64,000 nt of DNA from Aquisphaera giovannonii (GCF_008087625.1 NZ_CP042997.1:4960001-5024000); one strand, 5' to 3'. Positions 7,932 to 16,956 are shown, numbered from the stretch's first letter. The notes: a model not told the origin generated them from the sequence alone. Program-made: numbers and translations.

Positions 7932-9113
7932 ATGGCGGGCACGAGCACCCTGATCGTGACGGGCGTGAGGACCCCTATGGGCGCGTTCATGGGCTCCCTG
8001 GCGGGGGTCCCGGCGGCCCAGCTCGGGGCCACCTGCGTGAAGGCCCTGGTGGAGCGCACCGGCATCCCGGCCGGCGCCGTGGACGAGCTGATCTTCGGCA
8101 CCTGCATCGGCGCCGGGCAGGGGATGAACCCGGCCCGCCAGGTCGCGGTCTTCGGCGGGCTCGACAAGAGGACCCACGCCCTGACGGTCAACGAGGCGTG
8201 CGCCTCGGGCATGCGGGCGGTGATGCTGGCCGACCAGATCATCCGCCTGGGCGAGGCCGGAGTGGCGGTCGCCGGCGGGATGGAGAACATGAGCCGGCCC
8301 CCCTACATGCTGCTGAAGGGCCGCGAGGGCTACCGCCTGGGCAACGCCGAGGTGGTGGACGCCCTGATGCACGACGGCCTGACCGACGCGTACAGCAACA
8401 AGCCGATGGGCGTCTTCGCCGACCAGTGCGCCGCGAAGTACGAGGTCAGCCGCCAGGCCCAGGACGACTTCGCGGTCGAGAGCCACGCCCGCGCCCGCAA
8501 GGCCGTGGCCGACGGGGTCTTCGCCGAGGAGATCGCGCCGGTGTCCATCGTCGCGAGGGGCAAGACGACGGTCGTGGCCGAGGACGAGGGCCTGAACAAG
8601 TTCGACGAGGCCAAGATGCGCGGCCTCCGCGCCGCGTTCAACCCGGAGGGCACCGTCACCGCCGGCAACGCCTCCAGCATCAACGACGGGGCCGCGGCGC
8701 TCCTGCTGGCCTCGCCGGCGCGGTGCGAGTCCCTGGGCCTGAGGCCGCGGGCGCGGATCGTCGCCGCCTGCCTGCACAGCCAGGAGCCCGAGTGGTTCAC
8801 GACGGCGCCGGTCGGGGCCGTCCAGGGCGTGCTCGAGAAGGCGGGCTGGAACGTCTCCGACGTGGACCTCTTCGAGCTCAACGAGGCCTTCGCCGTCGTG
8901 GCGCTCACCTGCGGCAAGCAGCTCGGCCTGCCGGCCGAGAGGACGAACATCTACGGCGGCGCCGTGCCGCTGGGGCACCCGATCGGCTGCAGCGGGGCGC
9001 GGCTCCTCGTCACGCTCCTGACCGGCCTGAAGCACACCGGCGGCCGTCGCGGCGTGGCCGCCCTCTGCGTCGGCGGCGGGGAGGGCATCGCCATGGCCGT
9101 CGAGGCGGTCTGA
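7932..9113 (+). CDS. phaA: Acetyl-CoA C-acetyltransferase (beta-ketothiolase)
   Basis: A 393-residue thiolase that condenses two acetyl-CoA to acetoacetyl-CoA, the first step of polyhydroxybutyrate synthesis (it also works in the reverse, degradative direction). Catalytic residues are visible: Cys90 in NEACASGMRA, His349 in VPLGHPIGCSGAR and Cys379 in ALCVGGGEG. The length is that of a typical biosynthetic thiolase. ATG 7932 is preceded by a good GAGGAGG at 7 bases; the frame is open further upstream, but that part is arginine-rich and not thiolase-like. It is the second gene of the cluster, 140 bases after the phasin-like gene. The neighbouring phaB and phaC support PHB synthesis over general fatty-acid breakdown. 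Confidence 0.93.
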   Translation: MAGTSTLIVTGVRTPMGAFMGSLAGVPAAQLGATCVKALVERTGIPAGAVDELIFGTCIGAGQGMNPARQVAVFGGLDKRTHALTVNEACASGMRAVMLADQIIRLGEAGVAVAGGMENMSRPPYMLLKGREGYRLGNAEVVDALMHDGLTDAYSNKPMGVFADQCAAKYEVSRQAQDDFAVESHARARKAVADGVFAEEIAPVSIVARGKTTVVAEDEGLNKFDEAKMRGLRAAFNPEGTVTAGNASSINDGAAALLLASPARCESLGLRPRARIVAACLHSQEPEWFTTAPVGAVQGVLEKAGWNVSDVDLFELNEAFAVVALTCGKQLGLPAERTNIYGGAVPLGHPIGCSGARLLVTLLTGLKHTGGRRGVAALCVGGGEGIAMAVEAV

Positions 9114-9239
9114 TGAGAGAGGGACCGCCCGACCCTCCCTCACCATGCTTCGCCCGCGAGAGGCCCTCGCGGAGGCCCGTCGAGACTTCCTCAGCCGCGG
9201 GCGCCGAGGTCTCCATGAGCCTCGAGCCGAGAGCCAAAC

Positions 9240-9416
9240 GACCTCTCCCTCTCCCGCTCGGCGGGAGAGGGGTGGGGTGAGGGTGGGGCCAGCCTTGGGC
9301 GACGAGAGGCGGCCGGGGCCGGGCGAGATGTCCCGAGGGCCGAACGGTCTCCCGGGGGGCCGGGCGCGGAGCCCCTCACCCTAGCCCTCTCCCGCCGAGC
9401 GGGAGAGGGGAAAGAG
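9240..9416. repeat. Inverted-repeat element between phaA and the PhaE-like gene
   Basis: A left arm at about 9242-9290 (contains CTCTCCCGCTCGGCGGGAGA) and a right arm at about 9370-9416 (contains CTCTCCCGCCGAGCGGGAGA) are near-complementary over about 40 bases. About 80 bases of unrelated sequence separate them. Each arm also holds its own 9-bp hairpin. The element splits the PHB cluster: the 443-base gap between phaA and the next gene holds nothing else I can support. The architecture matches that of the element at 16691-16869, although the sequence differs. Confidence 0.7.
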
Positions 9417-9556
9417 CTCCGCAAGCTCGCTCGTGAGTCAAGGTCCCTCATACCGAGGGGACGGGCCGAAGATAGCTCTCTGACAGGGCAAATCCGGGTT
9501 CAGCGTCCGACTCGGGGATCGGCCCGAGCCCCCCTCATTCGCCAGGAGTCCGAGAG

Positions 9557-10003
9557 ATGAGCACCACCCACAGCAAGCCCAAGCCCGAGGCCGCGAATGG
9601 GCCCGCGACGCCGGCCCCGGCCGACCCGTTCTCCGAGGTCGCCTCGTTCTGGGCCCGCTGGCTGGAGCAGTCCAGCCGCGGCACCCAGGCGCTGCTCGAG
9701 GCCTTCCAGGCCGCGGGCGACCCGCAGCAGGTCCAGCAGCGCTGGCTCGACGCGTTCAGCAAGGGCGCCGAGTCCTTCATGCGGTCGCCGGCGTACCTCG
9801 ACCTGATGAAGAACACCCTGCGGGGCGTCGTCGAGCTCAAGGTCATGCAGGACCAGGCGATCTCGGACTTCGCCTCCCAGTTCGGCCTCCCCCTGGCGGC
9901 CGACATCAAGGGCCTCTTCGAGCGCCTGCACAGCACCGAGCAGACCATCCTCCGCCGCCTCGACGCGATCGAGGAGCGGATCAGGGCCATCGAGCCGAAG
10001 TAA
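9557..10003 (+). CDS. PHA synthase accessory subunit-like protein (short PhaE-like)
   Basis: A 148-residue protein with a Pro/Ala-rich start and then continuous helix. The segment SPAYLDLMKNTLRGVVELKV followed by MQDQ resembles the conserved region of PhaE, the non-catalytic partner of class III PHA synthases. The end (TEQTILRRLDAIEERIRAIE) is a likely coiled coil. Typical PhaE proteins are about 350 residues, so this is a much shortened form. It lies directly upstream of phaB and phaC, which fits a role as partner of PhaC or as a second granule protein. A GGAG lies about 8 bases before ATG 9557. No signal peptide. The family call is by eye and moderately sure. Confidence 0.6.
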   Translation: MSTTHSKPKPEAANGPATPAPADPFSEVASFWARWLEQSSRGTQALLEAFQAAGDPQQVQQRWLDAFSKGAESFMRSPAYLDLMKNTLRGVVELKVMQDQAISDFASQFGLPLAADIKGLFERLHSTEQTILRRLDAIEERIRAIEPK

Positions 10004-10064
10004 GTCCGACCGCGCAGCGACGTCGCAGCATCGCCCCCCAACCTCCTCGCATGGAGCCCCGAGC

Positions 10065-10865
10065 ATGGCCAGCGGCAGCGTCATCCTGGAAGAGAACGAC
10101 CTCGAGAACGCGATCCCCGACTTCAGCCTCGCCGGCAAGAAGGCGTTCGTCACCGGCAGCTCGCGAGGGATCGGCCGCGCCGTGGCATTGGCCCTGGCCC
10201 ACGCCGGCGCGGACGTCGCCATCAGCTGCAACACCGGGGGCGACGCCGCCGAGGAGGCCTGCCGGCGGATCCGCGAGATGGGCCGGCAGGCGCAGTTCTA
10301 CGCCCACAACGTGGCGATGGAGTCCGAGGTCGAGGCGATGTGCGGCGAGGTCCTCCGCGACTTCGGCCGGGTCGACATCCTCGTGAACAACGCGGCCATC
10401 AACCGCGACCGGGCCTTCAAGAAGCTCACCAAGGACCTCTGGGACGAGGTGATCACCACCGACCTGACGAGCGTCTTCCTGGTGACCAAGCACTTCATCG
10501 ACGACATGGCGGCCCGGGGCTGGGGGCGGGTGATCAACATGTCGAGCATGTCGGGGGAGATCGGCAACTTCGGCCAGGCCAACTACGCGGCCGCCAAGGC
10601 CGGGATGATCGGCCTGACCAAGACGCTCGCCCGCGAGTACTCGCGCAAGGGGGTCACGGTGAACGCCGTGGCGCCCGGCTTCACCCGCACGCGGATGACC
10701 GAGGGCATCCCCGACAAGGCCATGGAGATGGTCCTGGCGGCCACGCCCATGGGCCGGATGGGCGAGCCCGTGGAGATCGCCGCGGGCGTCGTCTACCTGG
10801 CCTCGAACTCGGCCGGCTTCATCACCGGCCACGTCCTCGACATCAACGGGGGGTTCGCGATGTGA
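10065..10865 (+). CDS. phaB: Acetoacetyl-CoA reductase (SDR family)
   Basis: A 266-residue short-chain dehydrogenase that would reduce acetoacetyl-CoA to (R)-3-hydroxybutyryl-CoA with NADPH. The cofactor loop is TGSSRGIGRA near residue 28-37, the NAG-equivalent is NNAA, and the catalytic residues include Ser in MSSMSG and Tyr174-x3-Lys178 in NYAAAKAG. The C-terminal GHVLDINGGFAM is typical of the FabG/PhaB group. By sequence alone it could be a 3-oxoacyl-ACP reductase (FabG), but its place between the PhaE-like gene and phaC points to PHB synthesis. It starts 61 bases after the previous gene; an extra N-terminal stretch of about 20 residues precedes the Rossmann fold. Confidence 0.88.
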   Translation: MASGSVILEENDLENAIPDFSLAGKKAFVTGSSRGIGRAVALALAHAGADVAISCNTGGDAAEEACRRIREMGRQAQFYAHNVAMESEVEAMCGEVLRDFGRVDILVNNAAINRDRAFKKLTKDLWDEVITTDLTSVFLVTKHFIDDMAARGWGRVINMSSMSGEIGNFGQANYAAAKAGMIGLTKTLAREYSRKGVTVNAVAPGFTRTRMTEGIPDKAMEMVLAATPMGRMGEPVEIAAGVVYLASNSAGFITGHVLDINGGFAM

Positions 10866-10978
10866 CCCACGGCCGGGCGGGCCCGGGCGGTGCCGGCGAC
10901 GGGGCCGCCCGCCCGGCCCGCCCTCCGCGTCGGCGACCCCATCCGGCACGAGACCTCCTGACGGGAAAGGCTTTCGCC

Positions 10979-12133
10979 ATGGCCAGCACGAGCACGACGA
11001 CCGACGCGGCGGCGGCCGCGGCGGGCTTCCAGCGGCAGTGGTTCGAGCAGGCGCTCGCGCAGCAGCGGGCCGCCTACGAGGCGACGCTCAAGATGTGGAG
11101 CCGCCTCTTCGCCGTCCCCCGGGTCATGGACTGGGCCCGCGACGTCAAGGTCGGCACCACGCCCTCGGACGTCGCCTACGAGGAGGACACGCTCAAGCTC
11201 CTGCACTACCGGCGCGAGGCCCCGGCGGTCTATCGGGAGCCCATCCTCATCTGCTACGCGCTGGTGAACCGCCCCTACATCGTGGACCTGCAGCCCGACC
11301 GCAGCGTCGTCCGGCAGCTCCTGGCGCGGGGGTTCGAGGTCTACCTGATCGACTGGGGCGTCCCCTCCGCCGCCGACCGCAGCATGACGCTGACGGACTA
11401 CGTGGACGGCCTGATGCGGAACTGCGCCGAGGTCGTCCTCAAGCGGCACGGGGCGCAGGCCCTCCACCTGGTCGGCTACTGCATGGGCGGCACGATGTCC
11501 ACGATCTTCGCGGCCCGCAACCCGGACACCGTGAAGACCCTGACCACGATGGCCGCGCCGATCGACTTCGCCGCCGGCGCGGACCAGACCCTGGTCTCGT
11601 TCTGGTCCAACCCGGACTACTTCGACGTGGACGCCCTGGTGGACGCCTTCGGCAACGTCCCGGCCACGTTCCTCCAGGCGAGCTTCGCCATGATGAAGCC
11701 GGTCCAGAACTTCTACGGGAAGTACCTCACCTTCTTCGAGAAGATGGACGACGACAAGTTCATGGAGAACTACTTCGCCATGGAGAAGTGGAGCAACGAC
11801 AACATCCCGGTCGCCGGCGAGACCTTCCGCGAGTTCGTCAAGAAGCTCTACCAGCGGAACGAGCTGGCGAGGAACGCATTCACCCTGGGGGACTCCCCGG
11901 TGGACCTGAGGCGGATCACCTGCCCGGTGCAGATCCTGACCGCGACGGCCGACCACCTGGTGCCCCCGTGCCAGAGCGACGCGCTGAAGGACCTGGTCGG
12001 CTCCAAGGACGTGAAGCTCCGCGGCCTGAGCGCCGGCCACATCGGCCTGTCCGTCAGCTCGAAGGCCCACAAGGCCTTCTGGCCCGAGGTCACCCAGTGG
12101 CTCGCCGACCGCTCCGGGCGGGTGAGCTACTGA
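10979..12133 (+). CDS. phaC: Class III-type polyhydroxyalkanoate synthase
   Basis: A 384-residue alpha/beta hydrolase-fold enzyme that polymerises (R)-3-hydroxyacyl-CoA, with release of CoA, at the granule surface. The lipase-like box is GYCMGG with the catalytic Cys168. The other triad members are Asp325 (TATADHLVPP) and His354 (SAGHIGLSV). The length (about 355-390) and the lack of the long N-terminal domain of class I enzymes place it with class III or IV synthases, which need a small partner (PhaE or PhaR). The short gene at 9557 is the candidate partner. ATG 10979 follows a GGGAAAGG-like site. It is the last gene of the cluster. Confidence 0.93.
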   Translation: MASTSTTTDAAAAAAGFQRQWFEQALAQQRAAYEATLKMWSRLFAVPRVMDWARDVKVGTTPSDVAYEEDTLKLLHYRREAPAVYREPILICYALVNRPYIVDLQPDRSVVRQLLARGFEVYLIDWGVPSAADRSMTLTDYVDGLMRNCAEVVLKRHGAQALHLVGYCMGGTMSTIFAARNPDTVKTLTTMAAPIDFAAGADQTLVSFWSNPDYFDVDALVDAFGNVPATFLQASFAMMKPVQNFYGKYLTFFEKMDDDKFMENYFAMEKWSNDNIPVAGETFREFVKKLYQRNELARNAFTLGDSPVDLRRITCPVQILTATADHLVPPCQSDALKDLVGSKDVKLRGLSAGHIGLSVSSKAHKAFWPEVTQWLADRSGRVSY

Positions 12134-12242
12134 CCGACGCCGGCCCGGCGGAGTCGGCGTCGCCCGCGGCCCCCTCCCTCGCCCGTCGCCGGGGCGGGAG
12201 GGCCGCCCCGCGCGCGGCCGGCGGGCATCCCGGCCGGGTCGC

Positions 12243-12271
12243 TTGTGGGGCGGCGGCGGGGCGCCTAGAAT
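12243..12271 (+). promoter_or_regulatory. Promoter for the TPR kinase gene
   Basis: TTGTGG at 12243-12248, 17 bases, TAGAAT at 12266-12271, about 67 bases before the kinase start at 12338. The same TAGAAT box recurs before the genes at 22745 and 54596. Confidence 0.6.
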
Positions 12272-12337
12272 GAGCGACGTCCCGACGCCCCGCATGGCCG
12301 CCGGGCCGCTCGCACGACGAAACCCCGAGCCCAGCCC

Positions 12338-15286
12338 ATGCCCGCCGGCCCCGATCCGACCGACCCCGCCGCCGGCCTCGATCGGGTCGGGGACTTCCGC
12401 CTCCTCCGGGAGGTCGGCCGCGGCGGCATGGGTGTGGTCTACGAGGCCGAGCAGGTCTCCCTCGGCCGCCGCGTCGCCCTCAAGCTCCTCCCCGCGAGGA
12501 TGGGGGCCGACGCGAAGCACCGCGGCCGCTTCGAGCGGGAGGCCCGCGCCGCGGCGAAGCTCCACCACACCAACATCGTGCCGGTCTTCGGCGTGGGGGA
12601 GCACGAGGGGACGCCCTACTACGTCATGCAGTTCATCGAGGGCCGCGGCCTGGACGCCGTGATCGGCGAGCTCCGCCGCGGGCCCGAGGCCGCGGCCGAG
12701 ACCGAGGCGCCGGCCCCCGGCCCGCCGGCCGACGACCCCTCCGGCAGGCCCCCGGACACCGCCTTCGTCCGATCGCTCCTCAACGGCCTGCTCGCCATCG
12801 ACACCGACGCGACGATCGACGCGGACGCGACGACCGACCGGGACGCGACGTCCGACGGCGACGCCACGACAGCCCGCGGCACCGGCGAGGGCCCCGACGC
12901 GGCGCCGGGCCCCGCGGCGGTTCGGCCGCCGCCCGGCGCGACGGCCCCCGGCCCCTCGCCGCCCGCATCCGCGGCCTCGGTCGCGGGCCGGGCGGGGACG
13001 CGGGCGTACTGGCGGGCGGTGGCCAGGGTGGGCGTCCAGGTCGCGGAGGCCCTGGATCACGCCCACGGCCGGGGGGTCGTCCACCGCGACATCAAGCCGT
13101 CGAACCTCCTCGTGGACGCGACGGGTTCGGTCTTCGTGGCCGACTTCGGGCTGGCCAAGAGCGAGGACGGCCCGGCGCTCACCGAGACGGGCGACGTGCT
13201 GGGCACGCTCCGCTACATGCCCCCGGAGGCCTTCGAGGGGAAGTCCGGCCCGCGCGGCGACCTCTACTCGCTGGGCCTCACCCTGTACGAGCTCGCCGCG
13301 CTGCGGCCGGCGTTCGACGAGCCCGACCGGGCGGGCCTCATCCGCGCCGTGACCGCCGGGACGCCGCCCCGCCTCCGCCGGGCGGAGCCCGGCGTGCCGC
13401 GCGACCTGGAGACGATCGTCCAGAAGGCCATCGAGCGCGACCCGTCGCACCGCTACGCCTCGGCCGGCGCTCTGGCCGAGGACCTGCGGCGGTTCCTCGA
13501 CGACCGGCCGATCGCGGCCCGCCGGGCGACCGGGGCGGAGAGGCTCTGGCGGTGGTGCCGCCGCAACCCGCTGCCGGCCTCGCTGGCCGCCGCGTTCCTC
13601 CTCGCCCTCCTGATCGGCATGGCCGCCACGACGTATTACGCCCGCCGCGAGGCGCTCGCCAACGGCGAGCTCCGCGCCTCGGCGTCCCGCGAGCAGGAGC
13701 GGTTCGACCTGGCCCTGGACGCCATCCGCTCCACGCGGGAGGCGGTCGCCGACGACGCCCTGCTGAAGGAGAAGCGGTTCGAGGCCCTGCGATCCCGGCT
13801 CCTGGGCGACGCCGGGGCCTTCTACCGGCGGCTCGAGGCCCAGGTCCGCGGCCGCCCGGACCGTCGGTCGCGCGCGGCGCTCGCCGCGGCCCTCTTCGAG
13901 CTCGGCGAGCTCGCCTCCGAGGTCGAGTCCAAGGAGGAGGCGCTAGCGGTCCATCGCCGGGCGCTGGAGATCCGCCGCGGCCTCGCCGCGGGGGCCGACG
14001 CGGGCCCCCAGGACCGGGCCGCGCTGGCTCGCAGCGAGCAGGCGATCGGCCGGGTCTGCCGCGACCTGGGGCGGGTCGAGGAGGGCCTGGCCGCGCAGGG
14101 CAGGGCCCTGGAGGTCCTCCGGCCGCTGGCGGCGGCGTCGCCCGACGACGCCCAGATGCAGCTCGACCTGGAGCGGACCTACGACGGCCTGATGCACCTG
14201 CACGCCGACGCCGGCCGCTTCGACGAGATGCTCGCGGTCAGCGAGGAGGCCCTGCCGCTGCAGTTGAGGCTGGCGGCGGCCCGGCCGTCCGACCCCCGAT
14301 TCAAGGTCGACGCGGCCAAGACGCACTTCGACCGGGCGATCGCGTACGGCCGCTCGGGGGAGACGCTCGCGAGGGCCCGCCCGTCGCTCGACGCGGCGGT
14401 CGCGCTGCTCCGCGAGGCGCTCTCCCTCGACCCCGCCCACCCGGAGGCGCGGCAGGTCCTGGGCACGTGCCGGCACCAGATCGCGCTGCTCCTCGAGCGA
14501 GAGGGGCGGGACGCCGACGCCGCCCGGGAATACGAGGCCGCGCGGGAGGGGCTCGAGGCGCTGGTCGCGGAGTATCCGTCGTCGTACGAATACCGCACGC
14601 GGCTTGCGGAGGCCCTGACGTACCACGGGCGCTTCCTGGCGAGGACCGGCGAGGCGGCCCGCGCCGCCGCGATCCTGGATCGCGGGCTGGAGCTGGTGGA
14701 GGGCGTCGAGAGGACGAATCCGCGATCCCTCCGCACGGCCGCCCTCTTCGTGCGCCTGGCGGCTTCCCGCATCGCGCTGCTCGCCCACGCGGGGGGCGAG
14801 GAGGCGGCCGTGGCGCTGGTGGAACGGGCCCGGCCGGCGATGGAGCGGGTCGCCTCGTCCGAGCGAGGCCTTCGAAACCACGCGTACGCGCTCTTCGAGC
14901 TGGAGCACTACGGCGGCGAGGCGTACCAGGCCTCGCTGCCCCGCGAGGCGGTGGCCTCGCTGCGGCGGGCGATCCTGGTCATCGAGCGGGGCTTCGAGCC
15001 GGGCGCGAGCCGCGAGATCTCCCTCGCCGCCGAGTACGCCGCGATCCTGGCCATGTCCGGCTATCCGGGCGCCCAGGTCTGGTCCTACGACGCGAGGTGG
15101 GCGGGCGAGGCGGCGATGGCCGCGCTCCGCCGCGCCGCCGCGGCCGGCTTCCGGGACGCGACGTTCCTCCGCGAGTCCGAGCAGCTCGCGCCCCTCCGGG
15201 GCCGGCCCGACTTCCAGCTGTTCCTGATGGACCTGGCCTTCCCGGCGGAGCCGTTCGCGGGCCAGTTCCGCCGCCCCGGGCCGTGA
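12338..15286 (+). CDS. Ser/Thr protein kinase with transmembrane segment and TPR-like repeats
   Basis: A 982-residue Hanks-type kinase. Seen: glycine loop GRGGMGVVYEAE at about 27-38, Lys49 in VALKLL, HRDIKPSN at about 249, DFG at about 269, PPEA in place of APE. A roughly 100-residue low-complexity insert (about 115-220) sits between the N-lobe and HRD. It holds repeats of the D-A-T type (DTDATIDADATTDRDATSDG) and a Pro/Ala stretch. A membrane helix lies at about 412-430 (LAAAFLLALLIGMAATTYY). The rest (about 450-960) is alpha-helical repeat, TPR-like, and probably outside the cytoplasm. Planctomycetes carry many such kinases; substrates are unknown. The promoter at 12243 gives a leader of about 60 bases. 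It converges on the next gene with 22 bases between stops. Confidence 0.88.
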   Translation: MPAGPDPTDPAAGLDRVGDFRLLREVGRGGMGVVYEAEQVSLGRRVALKLLPARMGADAKHRGRFEREARAAAKLHHTNIVPVFGVGEHEGTPYYVMQFIEGRGLDAVIGELRRGPEAAAETEAPAPGPPADDPSGRPPDTAFVRSLLNGLLAIDTDATIDADATTDRDATSDGDATTARGTGEGPDAAPGPAAVRPPPGATAPGPSPPASAASVAGRAGTRAYWRAVARVGVQVAEALDHAHGRGVVHRDIKPSNLLVDATGSVFVADFGLAKSEDGPALTETGDVLGTLRYMPPEAFEGKSGPRGDLYSLGLTLYELAALRPAFDEPDRAGLIRAVTAGTPPRLRRAEPGVPRDLETIVQKAIERDPSHRYASAGALAEDLRRFLDDRPIAARRATGAERLWRWCRRNPLPASLAAAFLLALLIGMAATTYYARREALANGELRASASREQERFDLALDAIRSTREAVADDALLKEKRFEALRSRLLGDAGAFYRRLEAQVRGRPDRRSRAALAAALFELGELASEVESKEEALAVHRRALEIRRGLAAGADAGPQDRAALARSEQAIGRVCRDLGRVEEGLAAQGRALEVLRPLAAASPDDAQMQLDLERTYDGLMHLHADAGRFDEMLAVSEEALPLQLRLAAARPSDPRFKVDAAKTHFDRAIAYGRSGETLARARPSLDAAVALLREALSLDPAHPEARQVLGTCRHQIALLLEREGRDADAAREYEAAREGLEALVAEYPSSYEYRTRLAEALTYHGRFLARTGEAARAAAILDRGLELVEGVERTNPRSLRTAALFVRLAASRIALLAHAGGEEAAVALVERARPAMERVASSERGLRNHAYALFELEHYGGEAYQASLPREAVASLRRAILVIERGFEPGASREISLAAEYAAILAMSGYPGAQVWSYDARWAGEAAMAALRRAAAAGFRDATFLRESEQLAPLRGRPDFQLFLMDLAFPAEPFAGQFRRPGP

Positions 15287-15308
15287 GCCGCCGCCGCGGG
15301 TGCGGCGG

Positions 15309-16616
15309 TCAGAACGCCTTCGTGATCCCCGGCATGGCGCAGGGGTAGATGCCGTCGGGGCCGGGCTTCGTCCTCGGCGGGGCGTCCCAGGCGATGCGGT
15401 CGGGGGCGTAGGACAGGTCGGACTTCACGGCCTCGTCCCAGGTGACGAGCTGGCCGGAGTAGGTGGCCATCCGGCCGAGGATCGCGGTCATCGTGCTGTC
15501 GGCGGCGCCGTCGAGCTCGTCGTAGCGCCTGCCCGCGACGATCGCGGCGAGAAAGTCGTCCCACTCCACCTGGTGGCCGTCGCGGCCGGGCTTCAGCGTC
15601 CGCGCGGGCTTGCCCTTCTCGCGGATCGTCACCAGGTCGTTGCCGTCGAAGTTCACGTAGCCCTTCGTGCCGTACGCCTGATGGCTGAAGTTGCTGTAGG
15701 TCCCGGCGATCTGGCTGCACTCGCTGAAGCTGAACGTGCCGTCGCCGTAGGCGTACTGGACGCAGTGGTGGTCGTAGATCTCGCCGATGCCCGGCTCGGC
15801 GCGGACCTGCCGCCCGCCCAGGCCGGTCGCCTGCACGGGCACGCCCCGGGCGATCCAGTTGCAGGCGTCGATGCCGTGGACGTGCTGCTCCACATTATGG
15901 TCGCCGCTCAGCCAGACGAAGTGGTACCAGTTGTTCACCTGATACTGCATCTCCGTCATCCCCGGCTGCCGGGGCCGGTTCCAGATGCCCTGGGTGCGGA
16001 AGAAGGCCCGGGTGAACATCAGGTCGCCGATCAGGCCGTCGTGGATCCGCGCCACGACCTCCTTGTGGTTCTTCGCGTGGCGCAGGTGGTGGCCGACCGC
16101 GATGGACAGCCCCCGCCGCTTCGCCTCCTCGCCCGCGGCCTTCACGGCCCGGTATCCGGGCGCGTCGACGGCCACCGGCTTCTCCAGGAAGACGTTCTTC
16201 CGCGCCGCGACCGCCGCGGCGAGGTGCGCGGGGCGGAACCCCGGCGGGGTGCAGAGCATCACGACGTCCGCGCCGGCGGAGATCGCCTTCTCGTAGGCGT
16301 CCAGGCCGACGAACCGCCGGTCCGGCGGGACGTCCACCTTGTCGTGGAACTGCCCCTTCAGGTCGTTCAGGGCCCTCTCGACCGGCCCCTCGAAGGCGTC
16401 CGCCAGGGCGACCAGCCTCACGTTGCTGTGCGTGCGGTTGCCCAGCGCGTCGGCCGCCGCGCCCGTGCCCCGGCCGCCGCAGCCGACCAGCGCGAGCTTG
16501 ATCTCGTCGCCCCCGGCCGCGTGGGCGTTCGCCGGCGCGAGGGCGGCCGTCGAGGCCGCCGCGGCACCCTTCACGAAGTCGCGGCGGGAGAGGTCGGAGG
16601 AGGAGGGCGGTCGCAT
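15309..16616 (-). CDS. Gfo/Idh/MocA family oxidoreductase with Tat signal
   Basis: A 435-residue protein. The N-terminus has the twin-arginine motif SRRDFVKG followed by an alanine-rich hydrophobic stretch, so it should be exported folded, with cofactor bound. The Rossmann fold follows (LALVGCGGRGTGAA). The family Lys is in FLEKPVAVD, and HGIDACNWIARG plus the C-terminal beta-sheet domain complete the fold. It would oxidise or reduce a sugar or sugar derivative with NAD(P); many exported planctomycete and Bacteroidetes members act on glycans. No neighbour fixes the substrate. AGGAG lies 7 bases before the ATG at 16616. Confidence 0.88.
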   Translation of the reverse strand: MRPPSSSDLSRRDFVKGAAAASTAALAPANAHAAGGDEIKLALVGCGGRGTGAAADALGNRTHSNVRLVALADAFEGPVERALNDLKGQFHDKVDVPPDRRFVGLDAYEKAISAGADVVMLCTPPGFRPAHLAAAVAARKNVFLEKPVAVDAPGYRAVKAAGEEAKRRGLSIAVGHHLRHAKNHKEVVARIHDGLIGDLMFTRAFFRTQGIWNRPRQPGMTEMQYQVNNWYHFVWLSGDHNVEQHVHGIDACNWIARGVPVQATGLGGRQVRAEPGIGEIYDHHCVQYAYGDGTFSFSECSQIAGTYSNFSHQAYGTKGYVNFDGNDLVTIREKGKPARTLKPGRDGHQVEWDDFLAAIVAGRRYDELDGAADSTMTAILGRMATYSGQLVTWDEAVKSDLSYAPDRIAWDAPPRTKPGPDGIYPCAMPGITKAF

Positions 16617-16690
16617 GGGAAGGCTCCTGTGAATACGGGGGAGGGCGGGAGAGGGTCACCTGTCATGACCCACAAGAAAGGGACCAAGAC

Positions 16691-16869
16691 TCCGGTCCCC
16701 TCCCCCCACGGTGGGGGAGGGTTAGGGAGAGGGGGTCCGGGGGCTTCGATTGGCGGGCGGGGCGACGCGTACGAGCGGGTCGCGGCGGATGCCCCGGGTC
16801 TGCTAGGCATGTCGTAGGCGGTCGCCCCCTCTCCCTAGCCCTCCCCCACCGTGGGGGGAGGGGACCGGA
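16691..16869. repeat. MITE-like element with 45-base inverted arms
   Basis: A left arm at 16691-16735 (starts TCCGGTCCCCTCCCCCCACG) and a right arm at 16825-16869 are complementary over 45 bases with one mismatch, around an 89-base centre. Each arm also contains a small hairpin (CCCCCACGGTGGGGG). No open frame inside is plausible. It occupies most of the 340-base spacer between the exported oxidoreductase and the carboxylase alpha gene, both leftward, so it could also act as a terminator. Confidence 0.75.
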
Positions 16870-16956
16870 AAGACTGCTCATCTCGAGTGGTCCGTGACGA
16901 TGAGCCTTGGTAAGGGAGGAATCGGCGGGTGCACAGGCTCTCCTCCCGGTTCGCCC

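Noticed and set aside
12134-12242. Possible terminator after phaC (GCGGCCC and GGGCCGC arms with a CCTCCC/GGGAGG extension)
   Set aside because: The stem is imperfect, the loop is long and no T-run follows. At this base composition such pairings arise often.
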